Source: an uncultured Rhodospirillales bacterium
GTDB lineage: Bacteria; Pseudomonadota; Alphaproteobacteria; ATCC43930; CGMCC-115725
Reading direction: 5' to 3'
Assembly: GCA_903897565.1 (NCBI GenBank)
Contig: CAIUCF010000821.1
Location: 1-16,172 of the forward strand
DNA: 16,172 bases
The position numbers were made by a program, and so were the translations under genes. Below the pieces are notes generated by a model. The model made no database searches. It was not told the origin of the DNA and saw nothing but the letters and a program-made list of their open reading frames with translations. The first letter of the stretch is position 1. The number at the start of each line of letters is the position of its first letter. Below are positions 1 through 10,735 of this stretch, piece after piece.

Positions 1-1775
1 AGCTGATCGCCACCCTTCCACAACCAGCGCCCGAGGGTCTCAGCCGGCCGCGTGAACACGGCGTCGTAGATCTCGTCGAAGTACCACTTGTTGAGGAAGA
101 GCCGGTAGATCGCGCCGAAGGCGCCGGCGACCATACCCGGCAGGCCCGGCGCCACGACATAGAACAGCCAGGCCGCGGCGATCCCGAGCAGGCCGACGAT
201 GAGGGTGACATGGGTCACGACCCAGGACAGGTGTTCGGCGTTGGCCAAAGCCTGATGGGTCGGCAGGATGAAGATCGACGAACCCCAGAACGCCGCCTGC
301 CCGCTGCCGACGAAGGATTCATAGCCGAGATAGCCTGCGAAGATCGCGCCGAGCGCCAGGACGAACAGCGGGATCAGCATCACCGGCGGCGATTCATGGA
401 CATGCGACAAGGTCTTGGCATCCATCCGCGCCTTGCCATGGAAGGTCATGAACAACAGACGCCAGGAATAGAAGCTGGTGAGGAAGGCCGCGGCGACGCC
501 GAGGACGAAGGCATAGGTGCCGAAGCTCGTCCCCGCCGCATAGGCGGCGTCGACGATGATGTCCTTCGAATAGAACCCGGCGAAAGGGTAGATGCCGGCG
601 AGCGCCAGATTGCCGATCCACATCAGCCCATAGGTGATCGGGATCAGCTTCCAGAGGCCGCCCATCTTGCGCATGTCCTGCTCGCCGCCCAGGGCATGGA
701 TGACCGAACCGGCGGTCAAGAACAGCAGCGCCTTGAAGAAGGCATGGGTCGTCAGGTGGAACATTGCCGCCGGGTAGGCGGACACGCCGGCGGCGAAGAA
801 CATGTAGCCGAGCTGGCTGCAGGTCGAATAGGCGATGACACGCTTGATGTCGGTCTGCGCCAGGCCGATCGTCGCCGCGAAGATCGCCGTGGTGGCGCCG
901 ACGACGACGACGGTGTTGAGCACGACCGGCGCGTATTCGAGCAGCGGCGACAGCCGGCACAGCATGAAGACGCCCGCGGTGACCATGGTCGCGGCATGGA
1001 TGAGGGCGGAGACCGGGGTCGGGCCCTCCATCGCGTCCGGCAGCCAGGTGTGGAGCCCGAGCTGCGCCGATTTGCCCATCGCGCCGATCAGCAGCAGAAT
1101 CCCGGTGACGGTCAGCGCGTCGGGATGCCAGCTGAGAAAGGCCATGGTCTTGCCTGCCATCTGCGGAGCGGCGGCGAAAACTTGCGTGAAATCGAAGGTG
1201 CCGAACAGCACGAAGATCGCGAAGATGCCGAGCATGAAGCCGAAATCGCCGACGCGGTTGACGACGAAGGCCTTGATCGCGGCGGCATTGGCGCTCGGGC
1301 GATCGAACCAGAAACCGATCAGCAGGTAGGAGGCGAGACCGACTCCTTCCCAGCCGAAGAACAGCTGCACGAAATTATCCGCCGTCACCAGCATCAGCAT
1401 CGCGAAGGTGAAGAGGCTCAAATACGACATGAAGCGCGGGATCGACTTGTCATGGGCCATGTAGCCCACCGAGTAGACATGGACCATCGCCGAGACGAAG
1501 GTGACCACCAGCATCATCACGGCGCTGAGGCTGTCGACCCTGATCCCCCAGGACACCGAGAGCGGGCCGGTATCGATCCAGCGCAGCAGGGTGATCGACT
1601 GGGTGTGATGGGCCCAGACCGCATCCTGGAACACGAACAACGACATGCCGGCAGCAACGATCAGCGCCATGCAGGTGATGAGCTGCGAGAGCTTGTCGCC
1701 GAGGCTGCGGCCGAACAGGCCCGTCAGCGCCGCGGCAATCAGCGGCAGGAAGACGATGGCAACGGGAAGCGACAT
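1..1775 (-). CDS. nuoL: NADH-quinone oxidoreductase subunit L (partial, C-terminus beyond window)
   Basis: Largest antiporter-like subunit of the complex I membrane arm; it carries a proton channel and, in the family, a long lateral helix at its C-terminus. My translation from ATG at 1775 gives 591 residues and runs off the left edge without a stop. The family is usually 610-690 residues, so little is missing. The chain is strongly hydrophobic throughout. Visible hallmarks are GWEGVGLASYLLIGFW, with the channel glutamate at about residue 143, then GAMGKSAQ with the key lysine at about 235, and the LHTWLPDAMEGPTPVSALIH stretch ending in His260. The start lies 3 bases after the nuoK stop, so it is probably translationally coupled. 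Identification is by these motifs and operon position; the related subunits NuoM and NuoN are expected further left. Confidence 0.96.
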   Translation of the reverse strand, partial: MSLPVAIVFLPLIAAALTGLFGRSLGDKLSQLITCMALIVAAGMSLFVFQDAVWAHHTQSITLLRWIDTGPLSVSWGIRVDSLSAVMMLVVTFVSAMVHVYSVGYMAHDKSIPRFMSYLSLFTFAMLMLVTADNFVQLFFGWEGVGLASYLLIGFWFDRPSANAAAIKAFVVNRVGDFGFMLGIFAIFVLFGTFDFTQVFAAAPQMAGKTMAFLSWHPDALTVTGILLLIGAMGKSAQLGLHTWLPDAMEGPTPVSALIHAATMVTAGVFMLCRLSPLLEYAPVVLNTVVVVGATTAIFAATIGLAQTDIKRVIAYSTCSQLGYMFFAAGVSAYPAAMFHLTTHAFFKALLFLTAGSVIHALGGEQDMRKMGGLWKLIPITYGLMWIGNLALAGIYPFAGFYSKDIIVDAAYAAGTSFGTYAFVLGVAAAFLTSFYSWRLLFMTFHGKARMDAKTLSHVHESPPVMLIPLFVLALGAIFAGYLGYESFVGSGQAAFWGSSIFILPTHQALANAEHLSWVVTHVTLIVGLLGIAAAWLFYVVAPGLPGMVAGAFGAIYRLFLNKWYFDEIYDAVFTRPAETLGRWLWKGGDQ

Positions 1776-1778
1776 CGC

Positions 1779-2090
1779 TCAGCCCTTCATCAGATTGATG
1801 TCCGTGACCGCGATCGAGCCGCGCCGCCGGAAATAGACCACCAGAATTGCCAGGCCGATCGCCGCCTCGGCCGCCGCAACGGTCAGAACGAACAGGGCGA
1901 ACACCTGGCCGCCGAGGTCATGCAGGAAGGCCGAGAAGGCCACCAGATTGATATTGACCGCGAGCAGCATCAGCTCGACCGACATCAACAAGGTGATGAC
2001 GTTGCGTCGGTTGAGGAAGATCCCGAGAACCCCGAGCGAAAACAGGATCGCCGCGACGGTCAGGTAATGAGGAAGGCCTATCGTCATCAT
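1779..2090 (-). CDS. nuoK: NADH-quinone oxidoreductase subunit K
   Basis: Small membrane subunit of complex I (MrpC-like) with three transmembrane helices, part of the proton-transfer path. The gene opens with two adjacent ATG codons (2090 and 2087), giving 103 or 102 residues against about 100 in the family. An AGGA lies 6 bases before the first and 9 before the second. Related proteins begin near the second, so the true start is uncertain by one codon. The two buried glutamates are present: in [12 protein letters not shown] (about residue 38 counting from the second Met) and in AAAEAAIG (about 74). The C-terminus ends DINLMKG, as in other alphaproteobacterial NuoK. It lies 19 bases after nuoJ and 3 bases before nuoL. 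Confidence 0.97.
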   Translation of the reverse strand: MMTIGLPHYLTVAAILFSLGVLGIFLNRRNVITLLMSVELMLLAVNINLVAFSAFLHDLGGQVFALFVLTVAAAEAAIGLAILVVYFRRRGSIAVTDINLMKG

Positions 2091-2109
2091 GATGTTTCCT
2101 TGACGCTCC

Positions 2110-2709
2110 TCAAACGCCGCTGCCCGTAGGCACCTTGACCAGACGGACACCGCGCGGCTTGGCCACCTGGGTCGCCACGTCCTGCCGCTTGGCATCGGGC
2201 CGGCGCCGCAGGGTCAGCACGATCGCGCCGATCATGGCGACCAGCAGCACCAGGCCGCAGCCCTGGAACGGATAGATGTAATGGGTATAGATCAACGCGC
2301 CCAAGGCCTGGGTATTGGTGACATTGCCCGGGATAGCGAGCACGCTCGCCCCCGCGCCGGTGCTGGCGACCCAACCGGAGGCGACCAGCACGAGCTCGAC
2401 CACCAGAAACAGGCCGATCCCAGCGCCGATGAAGGCGTGGCGTTTCAGCGTATCCGTGATCGCCAGCGCCTCGATATCGAGCATCATGACCACGAACAGG
2501 AACAGCACCGCGACCGCGCCGACATAGACGATGACCAGGATCATCGCCAGGAACTCCGCGCCCAGCAGCACGAACAACCCGGCGGCGTTGAAGAAGGCCA
2601 GGATCAGGAACAGCACCGAATGGATCGGGTTGCGCGCCGTGACGACCACGACCGCCGAGGCGATGCACACCGCGGCGAAGAGATAGAACAGCAGGGAGGC
2701 GATGATCAT
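2110..2709 (-). CDS. nuoJ: NADH-quinone oxidoreductase subunit J
   Basis: Membrane subunit of complex I (ND6-like), lying between NuoA/H and the antiporter subunits; one of its helices links the quinone site to the proton pumps. The 199-residue product has about five hydrophobic segments. It contains the conserved third-helix region [20 protein letters not shown] (about residues 52-71) followed by FVVMMLDIE. The tail after about residue 165 is basic and probably cytoplasmic. The ATG at 2709 has GGAG about 9 bases upstream. It follows nuoI after 76 bp, the largest gap in the operon, and precedes nuoK by 19 bases. Confidence 0.97.
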   Translation of the reverse strand: MIIASLLFYLFAAVCIASAVVVVTARNPIHSVLFLILAFFNAAGLFVLLGAEFLAMILVIVYVGAVAVLFLFVVMMLDIEALAITDTLKRHAFIGAGIGLFLVVELVLVASGWVASTGAGASVLAIPGNVTNTQALGALIYTHYIYPFQGCGLVLLVAMIGAIVLTLRRRPDAKRQDVATQVAKPRGVRLVKVPTGSGV

Positions 2710-2785
2710 CGCGGCGCTCCGGTCTGACGGCCTGGTGATGGGGGGGTGCTTAGCGGCGACATGCGGGCATCAACATCTTCGGATT

Positions 2786-3274
2786 TCAGCGGAACGGCGC
2801 ATCGAGCGCGATGTTCTGGGCGATTTCGGTCTCCCAGCGATCGCCATTGGCGAGCAGCTTTTCCTTGTCGTAGTACAACTCTTCCCGGGTCTCGGTGGCG
2901 AACTCGAAATTCGGCCCCTCGACGATCGCATCGACCGGGCAGGCCTCCTGGCACAGCCCACAATAGATGCACTTCATCATGTCGATGTCGTAGCGCGTCG
3001 TCCGCCGGCTGCCGTCGTCACGGGGCTCGGCCTCGATGGTGATCGCCAGCGCCGGGCACACCGCCTCGCAGAGCTTGCAGGCGATGCAGCGCTCTTCGCC
3101 GTTGGGATAGCGCCGCAGGGCGTGCTCGCCGCGGAAGCGCGGGCTGATCGGGCCTTTCTCATAGGGGTAATTGATCGTCACCGGCCGCATGAACATATGC
3201 CGCAGCGTGATCATGAAACCCGAGAGCAGTTCCAACAGCAGGAAGCTCCTGGCGCCGCGAGTGAGGGCCGACAT
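2786..3274 (-). CDS. nuoI: NADH-quinone oxidoreductase subunit I (two 4Fe-4S clusters)
   Basis: Ferredoxin-like subunit of the complex I connecting arm; it carries clusters N6a and N6b that pass electrons from NuoG to NuoB. The product is 162 residues, typical of the alphaproteobacterial and mitochondrial TYKY form. An amphipathic N-terminal helix (about residues 10-30) is expected to lie on the membrane. Two CxxCxxCxxxCP motifs are intact: Cys63, 66, 69, 73 and Cys102, 105, 108, 112. The ATG at 3274 has AAAGGAA about 9 bases upstream. It follows nuoH after a 34-bp gap. Confidence 0.98.
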   Translation of the reverse strand: MSALTRGARSFLLLELLSGFMITLRHMFMRPVTINYPYEKGPISPRFRGEHALRRYPNGEERCIACKLCEAVCPALAITIEAEPRDDGSRRTTRYDIDMMKCIYCGLCQEACPVDAIVEGPNFEFATETREELYYDKEKLLANGDRWETEIAQNIALDAPFR

Positions 3275-3308
3275 CAGACGAGTTCCTTTCGGCTAAACAC
3301 CATGGCGG

Positions 3309-4328
3309 TCATCCCCCGTTCGGCAAGGTGCCGGTGGCGACGAGGAAACCGGCGACCGCGACCATGTAGAGAATCGAGAACGGCAGGAAGATCTTCCAGC
3401 CCAGGCGCATCAGCTGGTCGTAGCGGAAGCGCGGCAGCGTCGCGCGTGCCCACAGGAAGCCGAACAGCACGACGAAGATCTTGAGCCCGAACCAGATCGG
3501 CCCCGGCAGGAAGGTCAGGCCGAACGGCGCCAGCCAGCCGCCGAGGAACAGCACCGTGGTCATGCCGCTGACCAGGATCATGTTCATGTATTCGCCGAGA
3601 TAGAACAGCGCGAAGGCCATAGCCGAGTATTCGACGAAATAGCCGGCAACCAGTTCTGATTCGCTCTCGACCAGATCGAACGGCGCGCGGTTGGTCTCGG
3701 CCAGGCCCGAGACGAAGAACACGACCATCATCGGGAACAGCGGGATGCAGAACCAGAGATGGCTCTGCGCCTCGACGACCTTGCTGAGGTTCAGCGAGCC
3801 GGAACACAGCAGCACGGTGACGATAACGAAACCGATCGAGACTTCGTAGGACACCATCTGCGCCGCCGAGCGCATCGCGCCGAGGAAGGCGTAGCGCGAA
3901 TTCGAAGCCCAGCCGGCGATGATGATGCCGTAGACGCCGAGCGAACTGATCGCAAACAGATACAGCACGCCGACATTGATGTTGGAGATCACCAGTCCGG
4001 GCCCGAACGGAATCACCGACCACGCGACCAGCGCGAGTCCGAAGGTCAGCACCGGGGCCAGCAGGAACAGCACCGGATTGGCGCCGGTGGGGACGATCGT
4101 CTCCTTCAGGAACAGCTTCAAGCCGTCGGCCATCGGCTGCAGCAGGCCGAACGGACCGGTGACGTTCGGCCCCTTGCGCAGCATCGCCGCCGCCAGGACC
4201 TTGCGCTCGTAATAGGTCAGGTAGGCCATGCACAGCAGCAGCACGACGACGACGCAGAGAATTCCCGCAAGCATCGTGGCGAACACCGCACCGGTATGCC
4301 CGATATAGGGGGTCAGGAAATCAGCCAT
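3309..4328 (-). CDS. nuoH: NADH-quinone oxidoreductase subunit H
   Basis: ND1-like membrane subunit of complex I that forms the membrane side of the quinone chamber and joins the two arms. From ATG at 4328 it has 339 residues and about eight hydrophobic segments. Conserved loops are present: [15 protein letters not shown] from residue 41, [12 protein letters not shown] to about 72, and [20 protein letters not shown] (211-230), the acidic loop near the quinone entrance. The open frame extends 11 codons further upstream, but the chosen start gives the usual N-terminus (MADFLTPY) and overlaps the nuoG stop by 8 bases (ATGGCTGA), a coupling arrangement. No strong ribosome binding site precedes it. 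Confidence 0.97.
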   Translation of the reverse strand: MADFLTPYIGHTGAVFATMLAGILCVVVVLLLCMAYLTYYERKVLAAAMLRKGPNVTGPFGLLQPMADGLKLFLKETIVPTGANPVLFLLAPVLTFGLALVAWSVIPFGPGLVISNINVGVLYLFAISSLGVYGIIIAGWASNSRYAFLGAMRSAAQMVSYEVSIGFVIVTVLLCSGSLNLSKVVEAQSHLWFCIPLFPMMVVFFVSGLAETNRAPFDLVESESELVAGYFVEYSAMAFALFYLGEYMNMILVSGMTTVLFLGGWLAPFGLTFLPGPIWFGLKIFVVLFGFLWARATLPRFRYDQLMRLGWKIFLPFSILYMVAVAGFLVATGTLPNGG

Positions 4329-6384
4329 GGGTGCCGGTCTTCGACTGCGGGTTGGGAGCAAAACTCACCACGCATTCGGCCATGGTCGGCGAGGCGCGGC
4401 TGATGGGATCGGTCATGTAATAAGTGTCGATCGGATAGCTGAAACCCGCTGCCGAAACGGTCCCTGCGGCCGCGAACGGCAGCCACGGCGCCGGCACGAC
4501 ATGGTCGACCTGAGCGAACAGCGGGAACTGCGACAGCATGTGCTGGCGCAACTGCGGCAGCGAATCATAGGCCAGCGCCCGACCGAGCTGTTCAGACAGC
4601 GCGCGCAACACCCGCCAGTCTTCCTTGGCTTCGCCCGGCGGATAGACCGCGAGGCGGCCGAGCTGGACCCGGCCCTCGGTGTTGACGTAGGTGCCGTTCT
4701 TCTCGGTATAAGCGGCGCCCGGCAGCACGACATCGGCACGCGCCGCGCCCTTGTCGCCATGGTGGCCCTGATAGACCACGAAGGCGCTGCCGAGCCGCGA
4801 TGTGTCGAACTCGTCGGCGCCGAGCAGATAGACCGCCTCGATCGCGCCCGTGCTCGAGCCGTCGAGGATACCCTCGAGATCACGGCCACCCGCGCCCGGC
4901 ACGAAGCCGATATCGAGGCCGCCGACGCGGGACGCGGCGCGCTGCAACACGTTGAAGCCGTTCCAGTCGTCGCGGACGACGCCCGCCGCATCGGCCAGCC
5001 GACGCGCGAGTTCGAGGATCGCCAGACCATCGGCGCGGGCGACGGCGCCGCTGCCGAGGATGATCATCGGGTTCTGCGCGCCCTTCAGCGTCTCGAACCA
5101 GGGATGCGCGCCGTCGGCCAAGGCCTGCAGTACGTCCGGCCCCGCACCCAGCACGGTGATCGGGAAGGTCGCATCGAATGCCGGGCCGATTTGCGCCGCC
5201 CTGAAGCCACCCTTGAGGTAGCGCTTGCGCAGCCGGGCGTTGAGCACCGGTGCTTCCTGGCGCGGATTGCTGCCGATCAGCAGCACGACATCGGCCTTGT
5301 CGATGCCGGCGATCGTTGAATTGAAGAGATAGCCGGCGCGCGGCGCCGCCGGGGTCTTGGCGCCGTCCTGACGGCAGTCGAGATTGGCTGAGCCTAAGGA
5401 AACCATCAGTTCCTTGAGCGCGAGCATCGATTCGACGTCGCAGAGATCGCCGGCGATCGCGGCGATCTTGTCGCCGGAGAGTTTGCCGAACCGGTCGGCG
5501 ACCGCCGTCAGCGCTTCCGGCCAGCTCGCCTCGACGAGCTTGCCGTTGCGGCGGATATAGGGCCGATCGAGGCGGCGCTTCAGCAGGCCGTCGACCGCGA
5601 AGCGGCCCTTGTCTGACAGCCACTCCTCGTTCACGTCCTCATTGACCCGCGGCAGGATCCGCATCACGGCCTGGCCACGCACGTCGAGACGGATATTTGT
5701 GCCGAGCGCGTCGAGGACATCGACCGACTCGGTCTTGCGCAATTCCCAGGCCCGCGCCTCGAAGGCATAGGGCTTGGAGGTGAGCGCGCCGACCGGGCAG
5801 AGGTCGATCATGTTGCCGGAGAGCTCGGAGGTCAGCGCCTTCTCGACATAGGTGCCGACTTCCATGTTTTCGCCACGGCCGGTGCCGCCGAGATCGGGCA
5901 CGCCGGCGACGTCCGACGCGAAGCGGATACAGCGGGTGCAATGGATGCAGCGCGTCATCGTCGCCTTGACGAGCGGGCCGAAATCCTTCTCCCGCACCGC
6001 GCGCTTGGCTTCTTGGTAGCGGCCGCGATCCTTGCCATAGGCCATCGCCTCGTCCTGCAGATCGCATTCCCCGCCCTGATCGCAGATCGGGCAATCGAGG
6101 GGATGGTTGATCAGCAGGAATTCCATCACGCCCTTGCGCGCCTTCTGCGCCAAGGGAGAATTGGTGTGCACGACCATACCGTCGGCCACCGGCATCGCGC
6201 AGGAGGCGACGGGCTTGGGGGCCTTCTCCTGCTCGACCAGGCACATGCGGCAATTGCCGGCAATCGCGAGCCGCTGGTGGAAGCAGAAGTGCGGCACCTC
6301 GATCCCGGCCTGGTTACAGGCCTGGAGAATGGTGAAACCGGGCGGGACCTCGACCTCGGTGCCGTTGATCGTCAGCTTCGGCAT
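4321..6384 (-). CDS. nuoG: NADH-quinone oxidoreductase subunit G (iron-sulfur, 75-kDa type)
   Basis: Large iron-sulfur subunit of the NADH-dehydrogenase module, relaying electrons from NuoF to NuoI. The product is 687 residues, the size of alphaproteobacterial and mitochondrial homologues. The N-terminal 2Fe-2S ferredoxin domain has Cys34, 45, 48 and 62 (cluster N1b). The next segment has His94, Cys98, 101 and 107 (His-ligated N5). Cys146, 149, 152 and 196 bind N4. The extra cysteine set that binds N7 in some bacteria is absent: the segment after residue 200 has no cysteines. The remaining C-terminal part is a molybdopterin-oxidoreductase-like fold with no recognised cofactor role. A GGGGA sequence that begins at the nuoF stop serves as ribosome binding site, 14 bp separating the genes. 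Confidence 0.98.
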   Translation of the reverse strand: MPKLTINGTEVEVPPGFTILQACNQAGIEVPHFCFHQRLAIAGNCRMCLVEQEKAPKPVASCAMPVADGMVVHTNSPLAQKARKGVMEFLLINHPLDCPICDQGGECDLQDEAMAYGKDRGRYQEAKRAVREKDFGPLVKATMTRCIHCTRCIRFASDVAGVPDLGGTGRGENMEVGTYVEKALTSELSGNMIDLCPVGALTSKPYAFEARAWELRKTESVDVLDALGTNIRLDVRGQAVMRILPRVNEDVNEEWLSDKGRFAVDGLLKRRLDRPYIRRNGKLVEASWPEALTAVADRFGKLSGDKIAAIAGDLCDVESMLALKELMVSLGSANLDCRQDGAKTPAAPRAGYLFNSTIAGIDKADVVLLIGSNPRQEAPVLNARLRKRYLKGGFRAAQIGPAFDATFPITVLGAGPDVLQALADGAHPWFETLKGAQNPMIILGSGAVARADGLAILELARRLADAAGVVRDDWNGFNVLQRAASRVGGLDIGFVPGAGGRDLEGILDGSSTGAIEAVYLLGADEFDTSRLGSAFVVYQGHHGDKGAARADVVLPGAAYTEKNGTYVNTEGRVQLGRLAVYPPGEAKEDWRVLRALSEQLGRALAYDSLPQLRQHMLSQFPLFAQVDHVVPAPWLPFAAAGTVSAAGFSYPIDTYYMTDPISRASPTMAECVVSFAPNPQSKTGTHG

Positions 6385-6398
6385 CTAAAACGGTCCCC

Positions 6399-7694
6399 TT
6401 ACTCGGCTGCGACGCGGCGCTGGGCGGCGTCGCGGTATTGATGAATGCGGGCTTCCATCTCGGGGCGGAAATGGCGGATCAGGCCTTGCACAGGCCAGGC
6501 CGCGGCATCGGCCAGGGCGCAGATCGTATGCCCTTCCATCTGCTGCGTCACCTCGAGCAGCAGGTCGATTTCCTCGACCGCGGCGTTGCCCTTGACCATG
6601 CGCTCCATCATCCGCCAGACCCAGCCGGTGCCCTCACGGCACGGCGTGCACTGGCCGCAGCTCTCATGCTTGTAGAAGCGCGACAGCCGGGCAATCGCCT
6701 TGATGATGTCGGTCGACTTGTCCATCACGATCACGGCGGCGGTGCCGAGGCCGCTGCGCACTTCGCGCAGCGCGTCGAAATCCATCGTCACGGTCTCGCA
6801 GATCGACTTCGGGATCATCGGCACGGAGGAGCCGCCGGGAATGATCGCCAGCAGATTATCCCAGCCGCCGCGGACACCGCCGGCATAGGTCTCGATCAGT
6901 TCCTTCAGCGGAATGCCGAGTTCCTCTTCGACCGAGCACGGCTTGTTCACATGGCCGGAGATGCAGAAGATCTTGGTGCCGACATTCTTCGGCTTGCCGA
7001 GCGCAGCGAACCAGGCGCTCCCGCGGCGCAGGATGGTCGGCACGACGGAAATGCTCTCGACGTTGTTGACCGTCGTCGGGCAGCCATAGAGGCCGGCGCC
7101 CGCCGGGAACGGCGGCTTCATGCGCGGCTGGCCCTTGCGGCCTTCGAGGCTTTCGAGCAGCGCCGATTCCTCGCCGCAGATATAGGCCCCCGCCCCGCGA
7201 TGCAGGTAGAGATCGAAGGCATAGCCCGAGCCGCAGGCGTCCGGCCCGATCAGGCCAGCGGCATAGGCCTCGTCGATCGCGGCCTGCAGGCGCTGCGCCT
7301 CGTTATAATATTCGCCGCGGATATAGATGTAGCAGGTGTGGACATCCATCGCGACCGAAGCCAGCAGGCAGCCCTCGACCAGCTTGTGCGGATCATGGCG
7401 GATGATCTCGCGGTCCTTGCAGGTGCCGGGCTCGGATTCATCGGCATTGACGACCAGATAATGCGGACGGCCGCTGCCCGGCTTGGGCATGAACGACCAT
7501 TTGAGGCCGGTGCCGAAACCGGCGCCGCCGCGGCCGCGCAGGCCGGAATTCTTGACCTCCTCGACCAGCCAGTCGCGGCCCTTGAGGATCAGGTCCTTGG
7601 TGCCGCTCCAGTCGCCGCGCTTCAGCGCACCCGCCAGACCGGGGTCATGCAGGCCGTAGAGATTGGTGAAGATCCGGTCTTCGTCACGCAGCAT
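6399..7694 (-). CDS. nuoF: NADH-quinone oxidoreductase subunit F (FMN and NADH site)
   Basis: Flavoprotein subunit where NADH is oxidised: it binds NADH and FMN and carries cluster N3. The product is 431 residues, the normal length. The glycine-rich NADH/FMN segment [13 protein letters not shown] begins at residue 54; [12 protein letters not shown] (83-94) and [15 protein letters not shown] (171-185) belong to the flavin pocket. N3 ligands are Cys346, 349 and 352 ([12 protein letters not shown]) and Cys392. The ATG at 7694 overlaps the end of nuoE by 11 bases. NuoE and NuoG, its physical partners, flank it directly. Confidence 0.99.
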   Translation of the reverse strand: MLRDEDRIFTNLYGLHDPGLAGALKRGDWSGTKDLILKGRDWLVEEVKNSGLRGRGGAGFGTGLKWSFMPKPGSGRPHYLVVNADESEPGTCKDREIIRHDPHKLVEGCLLASVAMDVHTCYIYIRGEYYNEAQRLQAAIDEAYAAGLIGPDACGSGYAFDLYLHRGAGAYICGEESALLESLEGRKGQPRMKPPFPAGAGLYGCPTTVNNVESISVVPTILRRGSAWFAALGKPKNVGTKIFCISGHVNKPCSVEEELGIPLKELIETYAGGVRGGWDNLLAIIPGGSSVPMIPKSICETVTMDFDALREVRSGLGTAAVIVMDKSTDIIKAIARLSRFYKHESCGQCTPCREGTGWVWRMMERMVKGNAAVEEIDLLLEVTQQMEGHTICALADAAAWPVQGLIRHFRPEMEARIHQYRDAAQRRVAAE

Positions 7695-8316
7695 CGCCGC
7701 CTCCGTCGAATCGTAGCGTCGTCAGCGTCGTCGGCCCGCCCACGGGAGCGGAATTCTGGCGGTCGATGGTCGGTCCGCGCGGCGGCTTCTCGCCGCGCTC
7801 CAGCGCCTCGAGCAGCGCCAAGGTCCGCGGGCCGTCGAGGTCTTCGTAATTATCGTCGTTGACGCGCAGGATCGGTGCATTGACGCAGCCGCCGAGGCAT
7901 TCGACCTCGACGATCGTGAATTTGCCGTCGGCCGTGCGCTCGTCGATATCGATGCCGAGCTTGCTGCGGCAGGCGTCGAGGACCGCGTCCGAACCGCGCA
8001 GCCAGCACGGTGTCGTCGTGCAGACCTGCAGGAAATACGGACCCACCGGCTTCAGGTTGAACATCGTGTAGAAGGTCGCGACCTCGTAGACCCGGATCGG
8101 CGCCATGTCGAGCATCGCCCCGACATAATCCATGGCCACGCGCGGCACCCAATTGTCGTGCTGCTCCTGGACGAGATACAGCAGCGGCAACACCGCGCTG
8201 GCCTGGCGGCCTTCGGGATACTTGGCGATCAGCGCCTTGGCGCGGACGAGGTTTTCCGGCGTGAATTCAAAGCTCTCCGGCTGGTCGACGTGAATGCCGC
8301 CGCTGTCACCACTCAT
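7684..8316 (-). CDS. nuoE: NADH-quinone oxidoreductase subunit E (2Fe-2S, 24-kDa type)
   Basis: Thioredoxin-like 2Fe-2S subunit of the NADH-dehydrogenase module; it holds cluster N1a close to the FMN of NuoF. The product has 210 residues, longer than the roughly 166 of the E. coli protein and closer to alphaproteobacterial forms. Cluster ligands are Cys99 and Cys104 ([11 protein letters not shown]) and Cys140 and Cys144 ([11 protein letters not shown]). A Pro/Gly/Thr-rich tail from about residue 176 looks flexible. The start overlaps the nuoD stop as ATGA, and the end overlaps nuoF by 11 bases. Confidence 0.98.
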   Translation of the reverse strand: MSGDSGGIHVDQPESFEFTPENLVRAKALIAKYPEGRQASAVLPLLYLVQEQHDNWVPRVAMDYVGAMLDMAPIRVYEVATFYTMFNLKPVGPYFLQVCTTTPCWLRGSDAVLDACRSKLGIDIDERTADGKFTIVEVECLGGCVNAPILRVNDDNYEDLDGPRTLALLEALERGEKPPRGPTIDRQNSAPVGGPTTLTTLRFDGGGDAA

Positions 8317-9557
8317 CGATCGATCTCACCAAACACGACGTCCATTGACCCGATAATCGCCACCACATCGGCCAGCATGTAGCCGCGGCCGATCGCGTCG
8401 ATCGCCTGAATACAGGTGAAGCCGGGCGCGCGAATCTTGCAGCGATAGGGCTTGTTGCTGCCATCCGAGACCAGGTACACGGCGAATTCGCCCTTCGGCG
8501 CCTCGACCGCCGTGTAGGTCTCGCCCGCCGGCACGTGATAGCCCTCGGTGAACAGCTTGAAGTGATGGATCAACGCTTCCATCGACTGCTTCATCTCGGC
8601 GCGCGGCGGCGGCGCGACCTTGCGGTTGTCGACCATCACCGGGCCAGGCGGCAGATTGTCGAGCGCCTGGCGGATGATCTTGAGGCTTTGCCGCATCTCT
8701 TCGACGCGAACCAGGAAGCGCTCCCAGCAATCGCCATTGGTGCCGACCGGTACGTCGAAATCCATCTCGGCGTAGACGTCATAGGGCTGCGACTTGCGCA
8801 GGTCCCAGGGCACGCCGCTGGCGCGCAGCATCGGCCCGGTGAAGCCCCAGTCGACGGCCTGCTCGGCCGTGACGGGACCGATATTCACGGTACGCTGCTT
8901 GAAGATGCGGTTCTCGGTGATCAGGGCTTCGAAATTGTCGAGCCAGGCCGGAAACTGGTCGCAGAAGCCGTAGATTTCCTCGATCAGACCGGGCGGCAGG
9001 TCGCGATGGACGCCGCCGGGGCGGAAATAATTGGCGTGAAAGCGCGCGCCGGAGACCCGCTCGTAGAATTCGAGCAGCTTTTCGCGCTCCTCGAAGCCCC
9101 ACAGGATGGGGGTGAGCGCGCCGACATCCATCGCGAACGCCGTGACGTTGAGCAGATGATTGGCGATGCGCGAGATCTCGGCGAACAGCACGCGGATGAA
9201 CTGGCCGCGGCGCGGCGGCACGATCCCCATCAGCTTCTCGACGGCGAGCGCGAAGGCATGCTCCTGCGCCATCGGCGAGACATAGTCGAGCCGGTCGAAA
9301 TACGGCAGCGCCTGGATATAGGTCTTGTACTCAATCAGCTTCTCGGTGCCGCGATGCAGCAGGCCGATATGCGGGTCCGCGCGCTCGACGACCTCGCCTT
9401 CCATCTCGAGCACGAGACGGAGCACGCCATGGGTGCCGGGATGCTGCGGGCCGACATTGACGAGATAGGGCTTGTTCTCGGCGGCGATGAGCGGCTGCTC
9501 GCCCGCCGCGAGGCCGGCGACGCCGAAATTGACCGTCCGGGTCTTGGTCTCGGCCAT
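8313..9557 (-). CDS. nuoD: NADH-quinone oxidoreductase subunit D (49-kDa type)
   Basis: Connecting-arm subunit related to the large subunit of NiFe hydrogenases; with NuoB it forms the quinone-reducing pocket. From ATG at 9557 it has 414 residues. The open frame extends 19 codons further, but the chosen start gives the family N-terminus and overlaps the nuoC stop by one base (TAATG). [12 protein letters not shown] spans about residues 36-47. His43 and Tyr92 (in DRLDYVSPM) are 49 residues apart, the spacing known for the two quinone-contacting residues of the family. The C-terminal end DVVFGEIDR is typical. Separate nuoC and nuoD genes, not the fused nuoCD of enterobacteria, fit an alphaproteobacterium. 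Confidence 0.98.
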   Translation of the reverse strand: MAETKTRTVNFGVAGLAAGEQPLIAAENKPYLVNVGPQHPGTHGVLRLVLEMEGEVVERADPHIGLLHRGTEKLIEYKTYIQALPYFDRLDYVSPMAQEHAFALAVEKLMGIVPPRRGQFIRVLFAEISRIANHLLNVTAFAMDVGALTPILWGFEEREKLLEFYERVSGARFHANYFRPGGVHRDLPPGLIEEIYGFCDQFPAWLDNFEALITENRIFKQRTVNIGPVTAEQAVDWGFTGPMLRASGVPWDLRKSQPYDVYAEMDFDVPVGTNGDCWERFLVRVEEMRQSLKIIRQALDNLPPGPVMVDNRKVAPPPRAEMKQSMEALIHHFKLFTEGYHVPAGETYTAVEAPKGEFAVYLVSDGSNKPYRCKIRAPGFTCIQAIDAIGRGYMLADVVAIIGSMDVVFGEIDR

Positions 9558-10165
9558 TATGGGGTCGTCCCCGCCTTTTCGTCGCCGGGCAGCAGCGTGT
9601 TCATGCCCTCCCACGGCGATACGAAATCGAAGTTGCGGAATTCCTGGGCGAGCTTGACGGGCTCGTAGACGACGCGCTTCTGCTCGTCGTCGTAGCGGAC
9701 CTCGACATAGCCGGTCAGCGGGAAATCCTTGCGCAGCGGGTGACCCTCGAACTCGTAATCGGTGAGAATCCGGCGCATATCCGGATGGCCTGTGAAGGCG
9801 ATGCCGAACATGTCCCAGACCTCGCGTTCGTACCAGTTGGCCGCGCCGAAGATCTCGCTGACGCTCGGCACCGGGACGCCGTCCGCGACCGCGAGCTTCA
9901 GGCGGACACGGCGATTATGCTTCAGGCTCAGGAGGTTGTAGACGACCTCGAAACGCTCGGGACGCTCGGGATAATCGACTGCGGTCAGGTCGACCAGCAT
10001 CTTGAACTGACAGCCCGGATCGTCGCGCAGGAAGGTGAGAACGGGGACGACCGAATCGAAGCGGGTCCACAGCACGAGCTGGTCACGAATGATTTCGACA
10101 TTCGTGATCTCGGCGGGAAGCGCCCCGGAAATGATCGTCCCGAACTCGGTAAGCTCTTGGCTCAT
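9557..10165 (-). CDS. nuoC: NADH-quinone oxidoreductase subunit C (30-kDa type)
   Basis: Connecting-arm subunit of complex I without a cofactor; it packs against NuoD and NuoB. The product is 202 residues, typical of alphaproteobacterial NuoC. The family signature is clear: [12 protein letters not shown] (111-122), followed by [20 protein letters not shown] and KDFP (to about 149). The end, [18 protein letters not shown], matches mitochondrial-type homologues. The ATG at 10165 is preceded by GGAG 5 bases upstream, one of the clearest ribosome binding sites in the operon. It starts 24 bases after nuoB. Confidence 0.98.
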   Translation of the reverse strand: MSQELTEFGTIISGALPAEITNVEIIRDQLVLWTRFDSVVPVLTFLRDDPGCQFKMLVDLTAVDYPERPERFEVVYNLLSLKHNRRVRLKLAVADGVPVPSVSEIFGAANWYEREVWDMFGIAFTGHPDMRRILTDYEFEGHPLRKDFPLTGYVEVRYDDEQKRVVYEPVKLAQEFRNFDFVSPWEGMNTLLPGDEKAGTTP

Positions 10166-10189
10166 GATGTCTCCGAAAATCTGACCGGC

Positions 10190-10735
10190 TCAGCGCGCGA
10201 AGACACTGGAGCGGCGGATCTTTTTCTGGAGTTGGAGAATGCCGTAGAGGAGCGCCTCCGCGGTCGGCGGGCAGCCCGGCACGTAGATGTCGACCGGCAC
10301 GATGCGGTCACAGCCCCGAACCACCGAATAGGAATAATGATAGTAGCCGCCGCCATTGGCGCAGGATCCCATCGAGATCACCCAACGCGGCTCTGCCATC
10401 TGGTCGTAGACCCGGCGCAGCGCCGGCGCCATCTTGTTGGTCAGGGTGCCGGCGACGATCATGACGTCGGAATGCCGCGGACTGGCACGGAACACCAGTC
10501 CCATGCGCTCGGCGTCATAGCGGCTCATCCAGGTGTGCATCATTTCGACGCCGCAACAGGCGAGACCGAAAGTCACCGGCCACAGCGACCCCGTGCGCGC
10601 CCAGTTGACCAGCGCATCAAGCTTGGCAACGACGAAGCCCTTGTCCTGGATCTCGCCGGCGACGCTTTCCAGCAGCGCATCCTGGGTCGCGCCGGGCGGA
10701 ATGGCGACCGGAACGACGCTCTCGTTCACTCCCAT
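10190..10735 (-). CDS. nuoB: NADH-quinone oxidoreductase subunit B (N2 cluster, PSST type)
   Basis: Carries cluster N2, the last iron-sulfur centre of complex I, which reduces quinone at the NuoB/NuoD interface. From ATG at 10735 the product has 181 residues. The unusual adjacent cysteine pair Cys60-Cys61 (LACCGVEMM) is present with Cys125 ([11 protein letters not shown]) and Cys155 ([14 protein letters not shown]). The open frame extends upstream through nuoA in another frame; the chosen ATG gives the normal N-terminus and overlaps the nuoA stop region by 10 bases, so translation is probably coupled. Confidence 0.98.
   Translation of the reverse strand: MGVNESVVPVAIPPGATQDALLESVAGEIQDKGFVVAKLDALVNWARTGSLWPVTFGLACCGVEMMHTWMSRYDAERMGLVFRASPRHSDVMIVAGTLTNKMAPALRRVYDQMAEPRWVISMGSCANGGGYYHYSYSVVRGCDRIVPVDIYVPGCPPTAEALLYGILQLQKKIRRSSVFAR

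Noticed and set aside
210..2129. Long plus-strand open frame of 639 codons opposite nuoL, nuoK and the end of nuoJ
   Set aside because: It is antisense to clearly conserved genes, its composition (rich in Asp, Glu, His, Arg, Gln) is that expected from the reverse of GC-rich membrane-protein codons, and it shows no domain or repeat of its own.
6438..7862. Plus-strand open frame of 474 codons opposite nuoF and nuoE
   Set aside because: Antisense shadow with low-information Ala/Arg/Asp/Gln composition; the minus-strand genes have complete cofactor motifs.
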